This document shows positions 27,640 to 37,111 of a stretch of DNA of 64,000 nt, in pieces. The notes under the pieces are model-generated. The model saw only the letters and a list, made by a program, of their open reading frames with translations, had not been told where the DNA came from and ran no database searches. This stretch comes from Nitrincola alkalilacustris (GTDB lineage: Bacteria; Pseudomonadota; Gammaproteobacteria; Pseudomonadales; Balneatricaceae): the NCBI RefSeq assembly GCF_008973755.1, contig NZ_WBOM01000002.1:496001-560000 (forward strand), written 5' to 3'. Position numbers and translations under genes: made by a program. Position 1 is the first letter of the stretch; each line of letters starts with the position of its first letter.

Positions 27640-30600
27640 AAATACTCACGCTGCGCCTGAAAAACCTCAACTCACTGAAAGGCGAGTTCAAGATAGATTT
27701 CACCCAGGCGCCGTTTGGCGATAATGGCCTCTTTGCCATCACCGGTGCTACAGGAGCAGGCAAAACGACGCTGCTGGATGGAATCTGCCTGGCACTCTAT
27801 CACCAGACACCGCGCATGAAAGTGGTCTCTGCCAGCAGCAATGAGCTGATGACCCACCATACCGCCGAAGCGCTTGCCGAGGTTGAGTTCGAAGTGAAGG
27901 GCGTCGGCTATCGCGCCTTCTGGAGCCAGCGCCGCGCACGTGATCGGGTGGATGGAAATCTGCAGGCGCCGCGGGCTGAGCTGGCCCGCATCGCCGACGG
28001 TGAGATACTCAGCAGCAGAATCAATGAAAAACTCGCCATGACCGAGCAACTGACCGGTCTGGATTTTGCCCGCTTCACCCGCTCCATGCTGCTGGCACAG
28101 GGAGGTTTTGCGGCATTCCTGAATGCCAGCCCGAACGAGCGTGCCGAACTGCTGGAGGAGCTGACTGGCAGTGATATCTACGGCGTCATCTCCAAGCGGG
28201 TGTACGAACGCACCGCTCAGGAAAATCAGGCGCTGGAACTCCTGAAAAGCCACATGGGCGGGTTTGAACTGCTCAGTGATGAGCTGCTGGCAGAGCTGGA
28301 AGCCGAGCGCAGTCAGTTGGCGCAGCAGGAAGAAAGGATAACAGAAGCGCGCGACCGGCAGCTTGCGCTCATCAACTGGCGTGAGAAACTGGATCAGGCG
28401 CAGCAGCAGGCCGAGCTGTGTCGGCAGCAGCAACAGCAGGCCAGCGCCGAACAACAGGCGAAGCAGGCTGATCTGCAGCGCCTTGATCACAGTGAACCAG
28501 CTGAGCGCCTGCGCTTTCCATGGCAGAGCCGGCAGGAAGCCCTGCAGGCAATGAAGCAGGCCGAAACTCAGCGCAGCGAGCTGATCGGTTCACGCAAACA
28601 ATTGTTGTCACAGTGGTTGCAACGGCAGCAGCAGGCGAGTCAGGCACTGGCACAGGGCAAAGCACAACTGACAGCACAGCAGCAATCCCTCAGGCAGGCG
28701 CAACAGACTGCCGAGGCTTCACTGCAACTGCTCGACAGGCAACTGGCTGCTGCTCAGTCGGTAGTCAACGTGCTACTGGGGGAACTGTCGGAAGCAGAGC
28801 TCAGGCAAAAGCTGCAGCAACAGCAGAGTGTGCTGGACGATCGCCGCAGGGTGGTACAGCAGCTGCATAATCTGGTGAAGCAACAGACCAGGATGCAGCA
28901 GTCACGACAGCAGGTCCGGGCCCGCCTTGAACAGTTGCAGCCGGAGCTGACCGAACAGATCAAACTGAGGGACAGTCTGCGGGACAGCTGGAAAAGCCTG
29001 AAAGAGCAGGTGGAGGATAAACAGCGCCTGCTGTTGCAGGAGCAGCGGATCATGGCGCTGGAAAAATATCGTGCCGTGCTGCAGCCGGATGAGGCCTGCC
29101 CTCTGTGTGGCTCGCATGAGCATCCATCGATTGAGGCCTATCAGGCGCTGGAGTGTTCGGCGACCGAGCAGGCGTTGCTGCTCAAGCAGCAGGAGTGGGA
29201 GGCGGTCAGGCAGCAGGGTGAAGCAGTGGGTCATCGGGTGACAGCCCTGCTGACCGAACAGGGGAAAATGGAGGAGGAGCGGCAGCGATTTGAGCTGGAG
29301 TGGCAGCAGGCAGAGGAGGAGTGGCGAGGCTACTGTACTCAACTGGATGCCGTGCTGTCCGATCAGGCAGCACTGGAGCGTTATGCGCAGCAGCAGGAGA
29401 CTGACGCGAAAGCCCTGAAAAGTCAGATAGAGCAGCTGGATCAGGCCTCCAGTGCAGTGCAGCTGCAGAAGCAGGAGTTGCAACAGGCCATAGATCAGTC
29501 GCGCCTGCTGCAGGATAAGCAGGTGCAGCTTGATCAGCAGCAGGCGCAGTGGCAGCAGCAGGCGCAGCGCCTTGAGGAGCTGCAGCAGCGATGCACCGAC
29601 CTGAACGGAGAGTCGGTCGCAACAGCAAGCGAGGGTGTTCAACAAGGGCAGTCGCTGACTGAAGAGGCATCTTCGGCGTTGCCACAGATGATAAGAGTAA
29701 TGGAGAGTCTGCTGGAGCAGATGAGTCGGCTGGAAGGGCAGCTGCAGGCTCAGCAGGAGATTTACCAGCGTCAGGCGCAACAGACAGATGAACGTGAGCA
29801 GGAGTGGCTGCAGGCGCTGGAGCAGAGCCCCTTCAGTGATGAAGTCGCGTTCAGAGCCGCCCTGCTGCCGGAGACTGAGCGCCAGACGCTGATCCAGCTC
29901 AGGCAGACATTGGAGCGGCGGGTACAGGATGCAACCTCAAGGCTGGAGGCCGCGACAGAGTTGCTGGGTGCGTTGCAGAGCGAGTCTCTGACTGAACTGG
30001 CGCTGGAGCAGCTCAGAGCAGGGCAGGAGGAGATCACCAGGCAGTTGCGCGAACTGGGACATCGACAGGGGCAGCTGTCCTCCCGTATTCAGGCTGATCT
30101 GGAACGGCGGCAGCAACTGGCAGCACTGCAGCAGCAGATCACTCAGCAGCAGGCGATTCATGAGCAGTGGCAGCGTCTGAACAGCCTGATAGGCTCGCGT
30201 GAGGGAGACAAATATCGCCGCTTTGCTCAGGGTTTGACACTGGATCACCTGATCTCACTGGCTAATGAGCAGTTGCATCGACTGCATGACCGCTATCAAC
30301 TGGCGCGCAAGCCTGGGGCCGAGCTGGATCTGGAGGTGATCGATACCTGGCAGGCGGATGCTGCGCGTGATACGCGGACCCTGTCAGGTGGCGAAAGTTT
30401 TCTGGTCAGTCTGGCGCTGGCACTGGCCTTGTCTGATCTGGTCAGCCACAAGACCAGTATCGATTCGCTGTTTCTGGATGAGGGCTTCGGCACGCTGGAT
30501 GCCGAAACCCTTGAGATTGCGCTGGATGCGCTGGATAACCTCAATGCCAGTGGCAAGACGATTGGCATCATCAGCCATGTCGAGTCGCTCAAGGAGCGTA

Positions 30601-30668
30601 TTCCAGTGCAGATACAGGTCAGCAAGAGCAGCGGGCTGGGGGTCAGTACGCTGCGTATTTGCGGTTAA
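27636..30668 (+). CDS. sbcC: Exonuclease SbcCD subunit C (SMC-like ATPase)
   Basis: 1010 residues: N-terminal Walker A GATGAGKTTLL (from residue 37), two long Gln-rich coiled coils flanking a zinc hook CPLC (C488 and C491), then signature TLSGGESFLVSLALAL and Walker B SLFLDEGFGTLD. This is the Rad50-like partner of SbcD. The hook allows dimerisation and the heads clamp DNA. The coiled coils are CAG/CTG-rich at DNA level, which produces long false reading frames on the other strand. It ends 4 bp from the convergent DUF1989 gene. Confidence 0.97.
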   Translation: MKILTLRLKNLNSLKGEFKIDFTQAPFGDNGLFAITGATGAGKTTLLDGICLALYHQTPRMKVVSASSNELMTHHTAEALAEVEFEVKGVGYRAFWSQRRARDRVDGNLQAPRAELARIADGEILSSRINEKLAMTEQLTGLDFARFTRSMLLAQGGFAAFLNASPNERAELLEELTGSDIYGVISKRVYERTAQENQALELLKSHMGGFELLSDELLAELEAERSQLAQQEERITEARDRQLALINWREKLDQAQQQAELCRQQQQQASAEQQAKQADLQRLDHSEPAERLRFPWQSRQEALQAMKQAETQRSELIGSRKQLLSQWLQRQQQASQALAQGKAQLTAQQQSLRQAQQTAEASLQLLDRQLAAAQSVVNVLLGELSEAELRQKLQQQQSVLDDRRRVVQQLHNLVKQQTRMQQSRQQVRARLEQLQPELTEQIKLRDSLRDSWKSLKEQVEDKQRLLLQEQRIMALEKYRAVLQPDEACPLCGSHEHPSIEAYQALECSATEQALLLKQQEWEAVRQQGEAVGHRVTALLTEQGKMEEERQRFELEWQQAEEEWRGYCTQLDAVLSDQAALERYAQQQETDAKALKSQIEQLDQASSAVQLQKQELQQAIDQSRLLQDKQVQLDQQQAQWQQQAQRLEELQQRCTDLNGESVATASEGVQQGQSLTEEASSALPQMIRVMESLLEQMSRLEGQLQAQQEIYQRQAQQTDEREQEWLQALEQSPFSDEVAFRAALLPETERQTLIQLRQTLERRVQDATSRLEAATELLGALQSESLTELALEQLRAGQEEITRQLRELGHRQGQLSSRIQADLERRQQLAALQQQITQQQAIHEQWQRLNSLIGSREGDKYRRFAQGLTLDHLISLANEQLHRLHDRYQLARKPGAELDLEVIDTWQADAARDTRTLSGGESFLVSLALALALSDLVSHKTSIDSLFLDEGFGTLDAETLEIALDALDNLNASGKTIGIISHVESLKERIPVQIQVSKSSGLGVSTLRICG

Positions 30669-30672
30669 ACCG

Positions 30673-31545
30673 CTATCCCTTGCCGAACTTTTCGGCTTTG
30701 ATTGCCGTCCAGTCGACCTCCGGCTGGCGCAGGCCATGCCCGCCTCGATAGGCTGGTGATTCTGGTGCCACCCAGCCTTCGAGCGTATCGGGGGCGAGCT
30801 GATAGATCTCGACGCCCAGCGGGCGACACACCTCCAGTGGATCGCGTGCCTCCGGCCCCCACAGGGGTACCGACAGGTCTCCTCCGGGGCAGGTTGACAG
30901 GGCGCAGAGCAGATCTATCTCGGCAAAAAACTCCAGATAGTCGCCTTTCTTGGCAGGGCAGGCCTTCATGAAGTACTGATCCTGCTCGTTCAGCCCAGTG
31001 CACTGGAACACATTCAGCACATCGTGCACATCCCGCTCATCCAGTCCGAATGGGAGCACGGCCCGCACCAGATTGGAGTGGCAATGGAAGTCGAAATCCT
31101 CACCGGTCAGCAGGTGATTGACATAGGGGTCGCAACGCGTGCCGAGCAGATCATGAAGACGCCCACCCTCGGCATCCACACCATAGTCAGCCAGGCTGTC
31201 GTCGGTAATGGTGGCAATGGGGCGAAGATAGGGTAGAACACTCCACAGGCGATCATGAATACTGATATGAGCGCGCTGAATCTGGCGTGTGCGGGAGGCC
31301 CAGAAGCGCTCGCGCGGGTTATGCAGATTCCACAGATTGAGGTCCGCAACCTGCGGGCCCTCCAGTGTCACGATCCGAAATACATGACCAGCCGGCACTG
31401 TCCAGGCGCGGCCACTGCGGATAGGGATGGTGTGCGACTCGATCAGCCTGCGCCCCGGTGTCTCTCTGATGCGGTCATAGAGCGCCTTGTCAATCGCCAG
31501 TGATGATCCTTCGCCCGCCTGATATGCGGCTTCTGTACCCGACAT
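30673..31545 (-). CDS. DUF1989 / urea-carboxylase-associated family protein
   Basis: 290 residues from the ATG at 31545, with GGAGG 5 nt upstream; the longer open frame to 31794 overlaps the cyclase gene and is unlikely. Conserved family stretches include GPQVADLNLWN, HCHSNL, DVLNVFQCTGL and CPAKKGDYLEFFAEIDLLCA with cysteines and histidines that may bind metal. Members occur beside urea carboxylase or amino-acid catabolic genes, but none is present here. The biochemical role is unknown. Confidence 0.85.
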   Translation of the reverse strand: MSGTEAAYQAGEGSSLAIDKALYDRIRETPGRRLIESHTIPIRSGRAWTVPAGHVFRIVTLEGPQVADLNLWNLHNPRERFWASRTRQIQRAHISIHDRLWSVLPYLRPIATITDDSLADYGVDAEGGRLHDLLGTRCDPYVNHLLTGEDFDFHCHSNLVRAVLPFGLDERDVHDVLNVFQCTGLNEQDQYFMKACPAKKGDYLEFFAEIDLLCALSTCPGGDLSVPLWGPEARDPLEVCRPLGVEIYQLAPDTLEGWVAPESPAYRGGHGLRQPEVDWTAIKAEKFGKG

Positions 31546-31600
31546 GATCGCCTCCATTACTCTGAGTTCAGTATGAAGGTTATAGCATTTTTTCCCTGTA

Positions 31601-34099
31601 TCAGGCGATGTCTGTGGTGTTGTCTGACACGATCTGATCAAAAAAACAGTAGCGGCTTTTGCCGGACATCTTCGCCTGATACATCGCCTGATCGGCTTCA
31701 CGCAGAAGCTGGTCGGCATCGGTTGCCAGGCCTTCTGAGGTGCTTTTCGGGTAAAAGGTAACACCGATACTGGCCGATACTTCAACCCTGGCACTATCTA
31801 GTCGGATCGGTCGGGAGGCTGATTTCAGAAGACGATCCAGAATCGGGATACAGGTTTCCTGGCTGTCCAGGTCGACCAGTACCGCAACAAATTCATCGCC
31901 ACCCAGCCGAGCCAGGGTGTCACCTTCACGCAGGGCCTCCTTCATTCGGCCGGCAACCTTGATCAGCAGGGTATCACCGGCCTGATGGCCGTGGGTGTCA
32001 TTGACCGCCTTGAAACCATCCAGATCAAGATAAACAACAGCCAGAAGTTGCCCCTGGCGGATCGTATGCGCCATCGCCTGATGCATGCGATCCGCCAGTA
32101 GAATCCGGTTTGGCAGATGGGTTAATGCATCATAGTGCGCGATATGTCTCAGTTGCTGTTCATGGCGTTTGAGATCGGTGATATCAGAGAAAAGCGATAC
32201 AAAGTGGGTGGTGTTACCCTGAGCATCCTTGACGGCACTGATGGTCAGCATCTCTGCGTAGACTTCGCCATCCTTGCGCCTGTTCCAGACCTCACCGCTC
32301 CAGTGTCCGGTTTTGATCAGTGACTGCCATAGATGTCTGTAATATTCCTGACTCTGTCGGCCTGAGTTGAGAAGACGTGGATTCTGGCCCAATACTTCAT
32401 CTCTGGTAAATCCGGTGATACGGGTAAAGGTTTCGTTCACATCGAGTATTTCGCCATCTGCGGTCGTGATCATGATCCCTTCGCGTGCATGGGTGAATAC
32501 ACTGGCTGCCAGGTGCAACTGGCCCTCGGTGCGTTTGCGCTCTGTGATATCTCTGGAAACCCCCAGAAGTTGTCTGGGCTGGTTGTTTTCATCCAGCAAT
32601 AGTGTCAATACCGCCTCCGTCGGCAGTACCTTGCCATCCTTGCATGGGTGGTAGAGTTCAATGCTGAAATTACAGGCTGCCATGTCACCTGATCTGACTC
32701 TGGCGATCTCTTGCTGTAGTTGATGTTCAAACCGGATCAATGATTCAGGTGTCAGGGAGTTATCAAATGGGTGCATCAACACCTGATCAGGGGAGTAGCC
32801 CAGAAGTCTCATCACCGAGGGGCTGATGTAACTGAAGGTTTTTTCCGGCAGATCTATCAGCCAGATGATGTCATTACTGTTGTTGGCAATCAGTCGATAA
32901 CGCTCCTGGCTTTTCTGTAACGCACGACTGAATGCGCGATTGTCTGCATGGTAGCGGGCAAAGAGGTTGCGTGACCAGAAGGAAAAAAGCAGAGATGCTG
33001 CAACACCGATGATCAAGGCAATCGTCACGGCACCTGTGAGTGTCCAGACCTGCTTGCCCAACGAGGCTTGATGTTCAGCCAGTTCCCTGTTCAGAGAGGC
33101 TTTCATCTCATCATCTTTCATGGTCACAACCATAATCCAGCCCCAGGGGGTAGTTGTGTTGACCAGTGCGGTTTTCAGGTAGGTCGTATCAGAACCCGGG
33201 TCGGAAAATTCATATTGAATGAAGCCACCGCCTGTATGAGCATGCTCATACAAAGACTTGATCGCTTCGCGCTCTATGGGTGGCATGTCACTGAAGTGTC
33301 TTCCTTCCAGAGTTGGATCATTGGGTGACAGCAGTGAGTAACCCATCTCATCTATCAATCCGATATAACCACTTTCCGCAAAGCGGAAGCTGCGAAAGCG
33401 AGCCAGGGCTTCCTGTTTCAGCAGTTGATCCCATTCATAGGTGTAATCGCCGGTACCGATCAGCCAGTCAAAGGGCTCGAAATAGCGTACATAGGCCAGC
33501 TTGTCAGCCATCTCGGTCGGATTGTCGGGTCGGTACCAGCGATAGTTCGAGAAGCCTTCGCCTGCAGGCAACCGCGCTGCTTCGATCAATCCGCGCATGA
33601 TGTAATGGCCGGTATCGTCACGGTTATCGATACCCATTGTGCCCTCAACTTGGGGGGCGGTCGGCAGCAGAATGAACTGCCCATCCATATCGTCTATGAA
33701 AAAATAACCCCGGTCATCGAAGAAGCGAATATCCCGCAGTGCCTCAACGATCAGACGTTTGATCTCCTGTTCGGAGTGTTCAGCAGACGCTTGCCGATAG
33801 ATCGCTTCCACCATCTGTATTGCGTTGTCTACCTGTTCACGTATGCCATGACGCAGCATCGCCTCGGTTCGGGAACGAGTGAAGTCAATATAGCTGATAG
33901 CTGAGTCCATCTCGTTTTGCAGTCGGTTCTGCTGCTCGGCCGTGGCAGCGGCCTTGATACGAGTGATGGAGGCGCGATAATCTTGAGCGGCCTGCCAGGA
34001 GAGGTATCCACCCAGAAGTGTCGTCAGGAGCAGAATCGTGATCAGCGTGCCGATCAGGTGCAGGCGAGGCACGGTTTTTTCATTGATATTCAAACGCAC
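31601..34099 (-). CDS. Cache-PAS-PAS diguanylate cyclase
   Basis: 832 residues starting at a GTG with AAAAGG 7 nt upstream. Order: TM helix (about 12-35), periplasmic tandem Cache domains (about 60-335; FDDRGYFFIDDMDGQF and PFDWLIGTGDYTYEW), TM helix (about 350-375), PAS (about 395-515), PAS (about 525-645) and GGDEF. The catalytic GGDEF lies near residue 733, with an RxxD inhibitory site (REGD) five residues before it, so it looks active and feedback-controlled. No EAL domain is present. The gene diverges from a Cache chemoreceptor. Confidence 0.93.
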   Translation of the reverse strand: MRLNINEKTVPRLHLIGTLITILLLTTLLGGYLSWQAAQDYRASITRIKAAATAEQQNRLQNEMDSAISYIDFTRSRTEAMLRHGIREQVDNAIQMVEAIYRQASAEHSEQEIKRLIVEALRDIRFFDDRGYFFIDDMDGQFILLPTAPQVEGTMGIDNRDDTGHYIMRGLIEAARLPAGEGFSNYRWYRPDNPTEMADKLAYVRYFEPFDWLIGTGDYTYEWDQLLKQEALARFRSFRFAESGYIGLIDEMGYSLLSPNDPTLEGRHFSDMPPIEREAIKSLYEHAHTGGGFIQYEFSDPGSDTTYLKTALVNTTTPWGWIMVVTMKDDEMKASLNRELAEHQASLGKQVWTLTGAVTIALIIGVAASLLFSFWSRNLFARYHADNRAFSRALQKSQERYRLIANNSNDIIWLIDLPEKTFSYISPSVMRLLGYSPDQVLMHPFDNSLTPESLIRFEHQLQQEIARVRSGDMAACNFSIELYHPCKDGKVLPTEAVLTLLLDENNQPRQLLGVSRDITERKRTEGQLHLAASVFTHAREGIMITTADGEILDVNETFTRITGFTRDEVLGQNPRLLNSGRQSQEYYRHLWQSLIKTGHWSGEVWNRRKDGEVYAEMLTISAVKDAQGNTTHFVSLFSDITDLKRHEQQLRHIAHYDALTHLPNRILLADRMHQAMAHTIRQGQLLAVVYLDLDGFKAVNDTHGHQAGDTLLIKVAGRMKEALREGDTLARLGGDEFVAVLVDLDSQETCIPILDRLLKSASRPIRLDSARVEVSASIGVTFYPKSTSEGLATDADQLLREADQAMYQAKMSGKSRYCFFDQIVSDNTTDIA

Positions 34100-34113
34100 A
34101 CGGTTGCCTTTTA

Positions 34114-34127
34114 TTGATCCTGATCAA
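34114..34127. promoter_or_regulatory. Perfect FNR/ANR-type box TTGAT-CCTG-ATCAA
   Basis: The site matches the FNR/ANR/CRP-family consensus TTGAT-N4-ATCAA at all ten positions and extends to 8-bp arms (TATTGATC/GATCAATA). It lies 14 bp before the cyclase start codon and about 165 bp before the chemoreceptor start. For the cyclase it would overlap the leader and block transcription. Confidence 0.65.
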
Positions 34128-34291
34128 TAGATGATTTGTTATATATTAGTGAAAAGCAGAAGGCGTTCTACTTGGCAGACATCCGTGCTAGCGTCTATAT
34201 TCTAACCGAATTCTATCCCAATATCTAAGACTTATGTCTGCAGGTATGCAGGCCAATTTCATGGCGTGAACTACGTAAAGGACCCTACACC

Positions 34292-35917
34292 ATGTTTCAA
34301 AACCTGGCGATTAACAAAAAGCTGCTGATCCTGATTCTATTGGCTGGAGTTGAGCTGGTGATTCTGACCAGTCTGGCACTCTTCACCATGCGCAACTCGC
34401 TGCAACAGGAGCGAGAGCTTCAACTTAATGCGCTGATCGACAGCGCTTACTCCCTGGTACAGGCCCAGTACACTCAGGCTCAGAGTGAAGGCGTTGGCAG
34501 TGATGAGGCTCAGGCTCAGGTGCGGCAGTTGTTGCAGAGCATGCGTTATCAGGGCGAAGAGTACTTTTTTGTGATAGATAAGCAGGCGCATGTGGTCGCG
34601 CATGGTGGTAATCCTGCGCTGATGGGGCGGGATATGACCGGCTTTCGTACCGACGATGGTCGAGCACTGTTTGTCGAGATGGCGCAACTGGCAAACCGTG
34701 GTGCCGGAAGTGCTTACTTTCGCTACAACTGGCCACGTGCTTCCGGCTCCGAACCTGTTGCTAAGCTCTCTTATCTGAGAGTATTTGAACCCTGGGGCTG
34801 GGTAATTGGCAGTGGGGTATATATTGATGATCTGGCAACCTCATTCCAGCGCAATCTGCTTATCATGGCTGCAGTGCTGATAGCGGGGCTGATACTGCTG
34901 GTGGCTGTTGCCGTGCCTGTTGCCCGCTCGGTTATCCGTCCTCTTGAGAGGATTAATCAAGTGATGGCTCAGGTGGCTGAGGGAGACCTGAGCGTGAGGA
35001 CTGCCCTGACCAGTCGGGATGAGCTGGGCAGAGCGGGTCGGCGTATTGATGACACGTTGAACACTTTTCAGCAGTTGATTCAGCAACTGGCAGCCTCTGT
35101 CACACAGGTTTCCGGCAGTGCAACTGATCTTGCGCGCAGTGCTGAGGCCACCAGTCAGGCACTGGACAAGCAGACTCGTGAGACCGAATTGCTCTCCGCT
35201 GCCATGAACCAGATGGCTGCGAGCATTCATGAGGTTGCGCGCAGTGCCAGTGACACCTCGACCGCTATTGATGAGGCAGATCATGAGGCGGACGAGGGCA
35301 GTCACGATGTGGAAGATACCGTCATGAAAATTCAGGCACTGGCGAGCGAGATTGAAATGGCTGCCGGTGTGATCAAGGCGCTGGAAACCGACACAGTGCA
35401 GATCAGCGAAGTGCTGGGCAAGATCAAGGCGATCTCGGAACAGACCAACCTGCTGGCGTTGAATGCCGCGATTGAGGCTGCGCGTGCAGGTGAGTCCGGG
35501 CGCGGCTTTGCAGTGGTTGCTGATGAGGTGCGTCAGTTGGCAAAACGTGCTCATGAGTCCACCGATGAGATCAGTGATCTGAACAATCGTCTGCGCTCGG
35601 CGGCGCAGCGTTCAGTTGAAGTGATGGAGCGCTCCCGCATCCGGGCTGATGAAAGTGTGTTGACGGCAGAGCATGCCGGCAAGGAGCTGCAGCGGATCGT
35701 TACTCATATGGACAGTATCAGGGATATGGGGCTGCAGGTAGCGTCAGCAACAGAGGAGCAGAGCCAGGTATCTGAGGAGATGAACTCCAATCTGCTTAAT
35801 ATTACTCAGGCATCTGAAAATACGGTGATGGCGGCGAGCACGGTTGCCAGCAGCAGTGAGCAACTGCAGCAACTGGCAACTGAGTTGCAACGCCAGATCA
35901 GCCGCTTTCGGGCCTAG
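34292..35917 (+). CDS. Methyl-accepting chemotaxis protein with periplasmic Cache domain
   Basis: 541 residues: TM1 (about 12-32), a periplasmic sCache_2 domain ([38 protein letters not shown]), TM2 (about 188-210), HAMP, and a long MCP signalling helix pair. The conserved tip [19 protein letters not shown] is intact. The C-terminus ends QISRFRA with no CheR/CheB-binding pentapeptide. AAAGGA precedes the ATG. Ligands for sCache_2 receptors are commonly small carboxylates. Expression may be tuned by the FNR-type box upstream. Confidence 0.95.
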   Translation: MFQNLAINKKLLILILLAGVELVILTSLALFTMRNSLQQERELQLNALIDSAYSLVQAQYTQAQSEGVGSDEAQAQVRQLLQSMRYQGEEYFFVIDKQAHVVAHGGNPALMGRDMTGFRTDDGRALFVEMAQLANRGAGSAYFRYNWPRASGSEPVAKLSYLRVFEPWGWVIGSGVYIDDLATSFQRNLLIMAAVLIAGLILLVAVAVPVARSVIRPLERINQVMAQVAEGDLSVRTALTSRDELGRAGRRIDDTLNTFQQLIQQLAASVTQVSGSATDLARSAEATSQALDKQTRETELLSAAMNQMAASIHEVARSASDTSTAIDEADHEADEGSHDVEDTVMKIQALASEIEMAAGVIKALETDTVQISEVLGKIKAISEQTNLLALNAAIEAARAGESGRGFAVVADEVRQLAKRAHESTDEISDLNNRLRSAAQRSVEVMERSRIRADESVLTAEHAGKELQRIVTHMDSIRDMGLQVASATEEQSQVSEEMNSNLLNITQASENTVMAASTVASSSEQLQQLATELQRQISRFRA

Positions 35918-35953
35918 TTGTACTTCTGCACGAGGTCAGGCTATCTGGTGATA

Positions 35954-37111
35954 TCAGTAGCCGGTCATCTCCAGATAGCCAACCCCCTGATGGCTGCCAT
36001 CGATGCTGATCGGCCCTTCCCAGTAAGGATAGGTGGTATCCATCCAGGCAGTGGGGTTGAGTGCTGATACCTGGGTCTTCAGCTCGCGATGGGGGATCTC
36101 GATCTCCCAGGCAGTGGGCAGTTGCTTGCCGGCAACAGGGGTGTGATGCAGAGGCGTCATGATCACCACGGCATCCTGCAGGGGCTCTGTATTGCCTTCG
36201 GCACTGATCCAGGTGCCGGAGTGGAAGGGCTTGTCGGCTGTATGGCGAAGCTGGAACAGCATCAGCTTTTCGCCTGTTTCCAGATGCAACGAAAACCAGT
36301 CCCAACCTTGCTGTCCTTCCGCCAGCCACTGGCTGCTCCACTCCCTATCCATCCAGGCCTGCCCGGTAACGGGGATCACCTGATCTCCAATCTGTAACTC
36401 GCCCTCTGCAGCGAAAAAAGGCTGGCTGTAGTAGTAGGATGCCTGTCCCTGCTCTGACTTCAGGCTGAAACCCTGATCGCCCTGCAACACAACCTGCCGA
36501 TCAGTTGTCAGGCTCAACTGATAGCTGAAGGTTTCTGTTGTTGCTTCCAAGTGCAGATGAGACAGCGGATCATCACCTGTATCGGCCAGACTGAGCAGTT
36601 GCCAGTTATCGATCCAGGCATGAAAGGGTGTCAGCTGCACATCGGCCTGGCCGATACCGCCACGGGCAAAGTTTTCACTGTGCAGATGTTGTTCGGCAGA
36701 GGTGATGGCTGCATGTCCCATCCACAACTGCTGATTCTGCCAGCCGCTTCTGGGTGTATCGGCATCCAGAGGTTGTCGAAACAGGGTCCATTGAACACCA
36801 TAGGGTGTGCCATCCGGCCCCTGCAGGTTTGCAGTCAGATACCACCACTCGGTGCGGAAGGTTGGGTGTGGCGCATGGTCCTCAGGAAAACTGAGGGTGT
36901 GACCGGGTAGCACCTCGGTAAACCCTTCACCGCTGGCATCCAGACCGGCAAACCCGCTGGGCGATGCGCGTTCTGCGCTTTGATCGCAGCCAGTCAGGAG
37001 TGATAAAAGCAGTAAAAGCCCCAGTCCTGCAGTAGCTTTTCGCACACGCCCGATCAGAACCGGCTTCAGGCGGTTGTTTAAATGCATAACTGTATCCACA
37101 TCAGCGTTCAT
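35954..37111 (-). CDS. AttH/CrtC-like lipocalin-domain lipoprotein
   Basis: 385 residues with a lipoprotein signal (GLGLLLLLSLLTGC, acylated Cys at about 42). The mature protein carries the AttH-type twin lipocalin-like fold, with PTFRTEWWYLTANLQG, WQNQQLWMGHAAITSAEQHL and GQAWMDREWSSQWL. It is the last gene of an ABC operon: its start overlaps the permease stop by 11 nt. AttH-like proteins accompany AttE/F/G-type ABC modules; the function is probably envelope lipid or hydrophobic-ligand handling. Confidence 0.88.
   Translation of the reverse strand: MNADVDTVMHLNNRLKPVLIGRVRKATAGLGLLLLLSLLTGCDQSAERASPSGFAGLDASGEGFTEVLPGHTLSFPEDHAPHPTFRTEWWYLTANLQGPDGTPYGVQWTLFRQPLDADTPRSGWQNQQLWMGHAAITSAEQHLHSENFARGGIGQADVQLTPFHAWIDNWQLLSLADTGDDPLSHLHLEATTETFSYQLSLTTDRQVVLQGDQGFSLKSEQGQASYYYSQPFFAAEGELQIGDQVIPVTGQAWMDREWSSQWLAEGQQGWDWFSLHLETGEKLMLFQLRHTADKPFHSGTWISAEGNTEPLQDAVVIMTPLHHTPVAGKQLPTAWEIEIPHRELKTQVSALNPTAWMDTTYPYWEGPISIDGSHQGVGYLEMTGY

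Noticed and set aside
28902-29780. 292-codon minus-strand frame full of Leu opposite sbcC
   Set aside because: It comes from CTG runs complementary to the CAG-rich coiled-coil codons of sbcC; no start signal or domain.
30660-30676. Short GCGG/CCGC inverted repeat between sbcC and the DUF1989 gene
   Set aside because: The stem is only four base pairs and has no T tract, so it is not a credible terminator.
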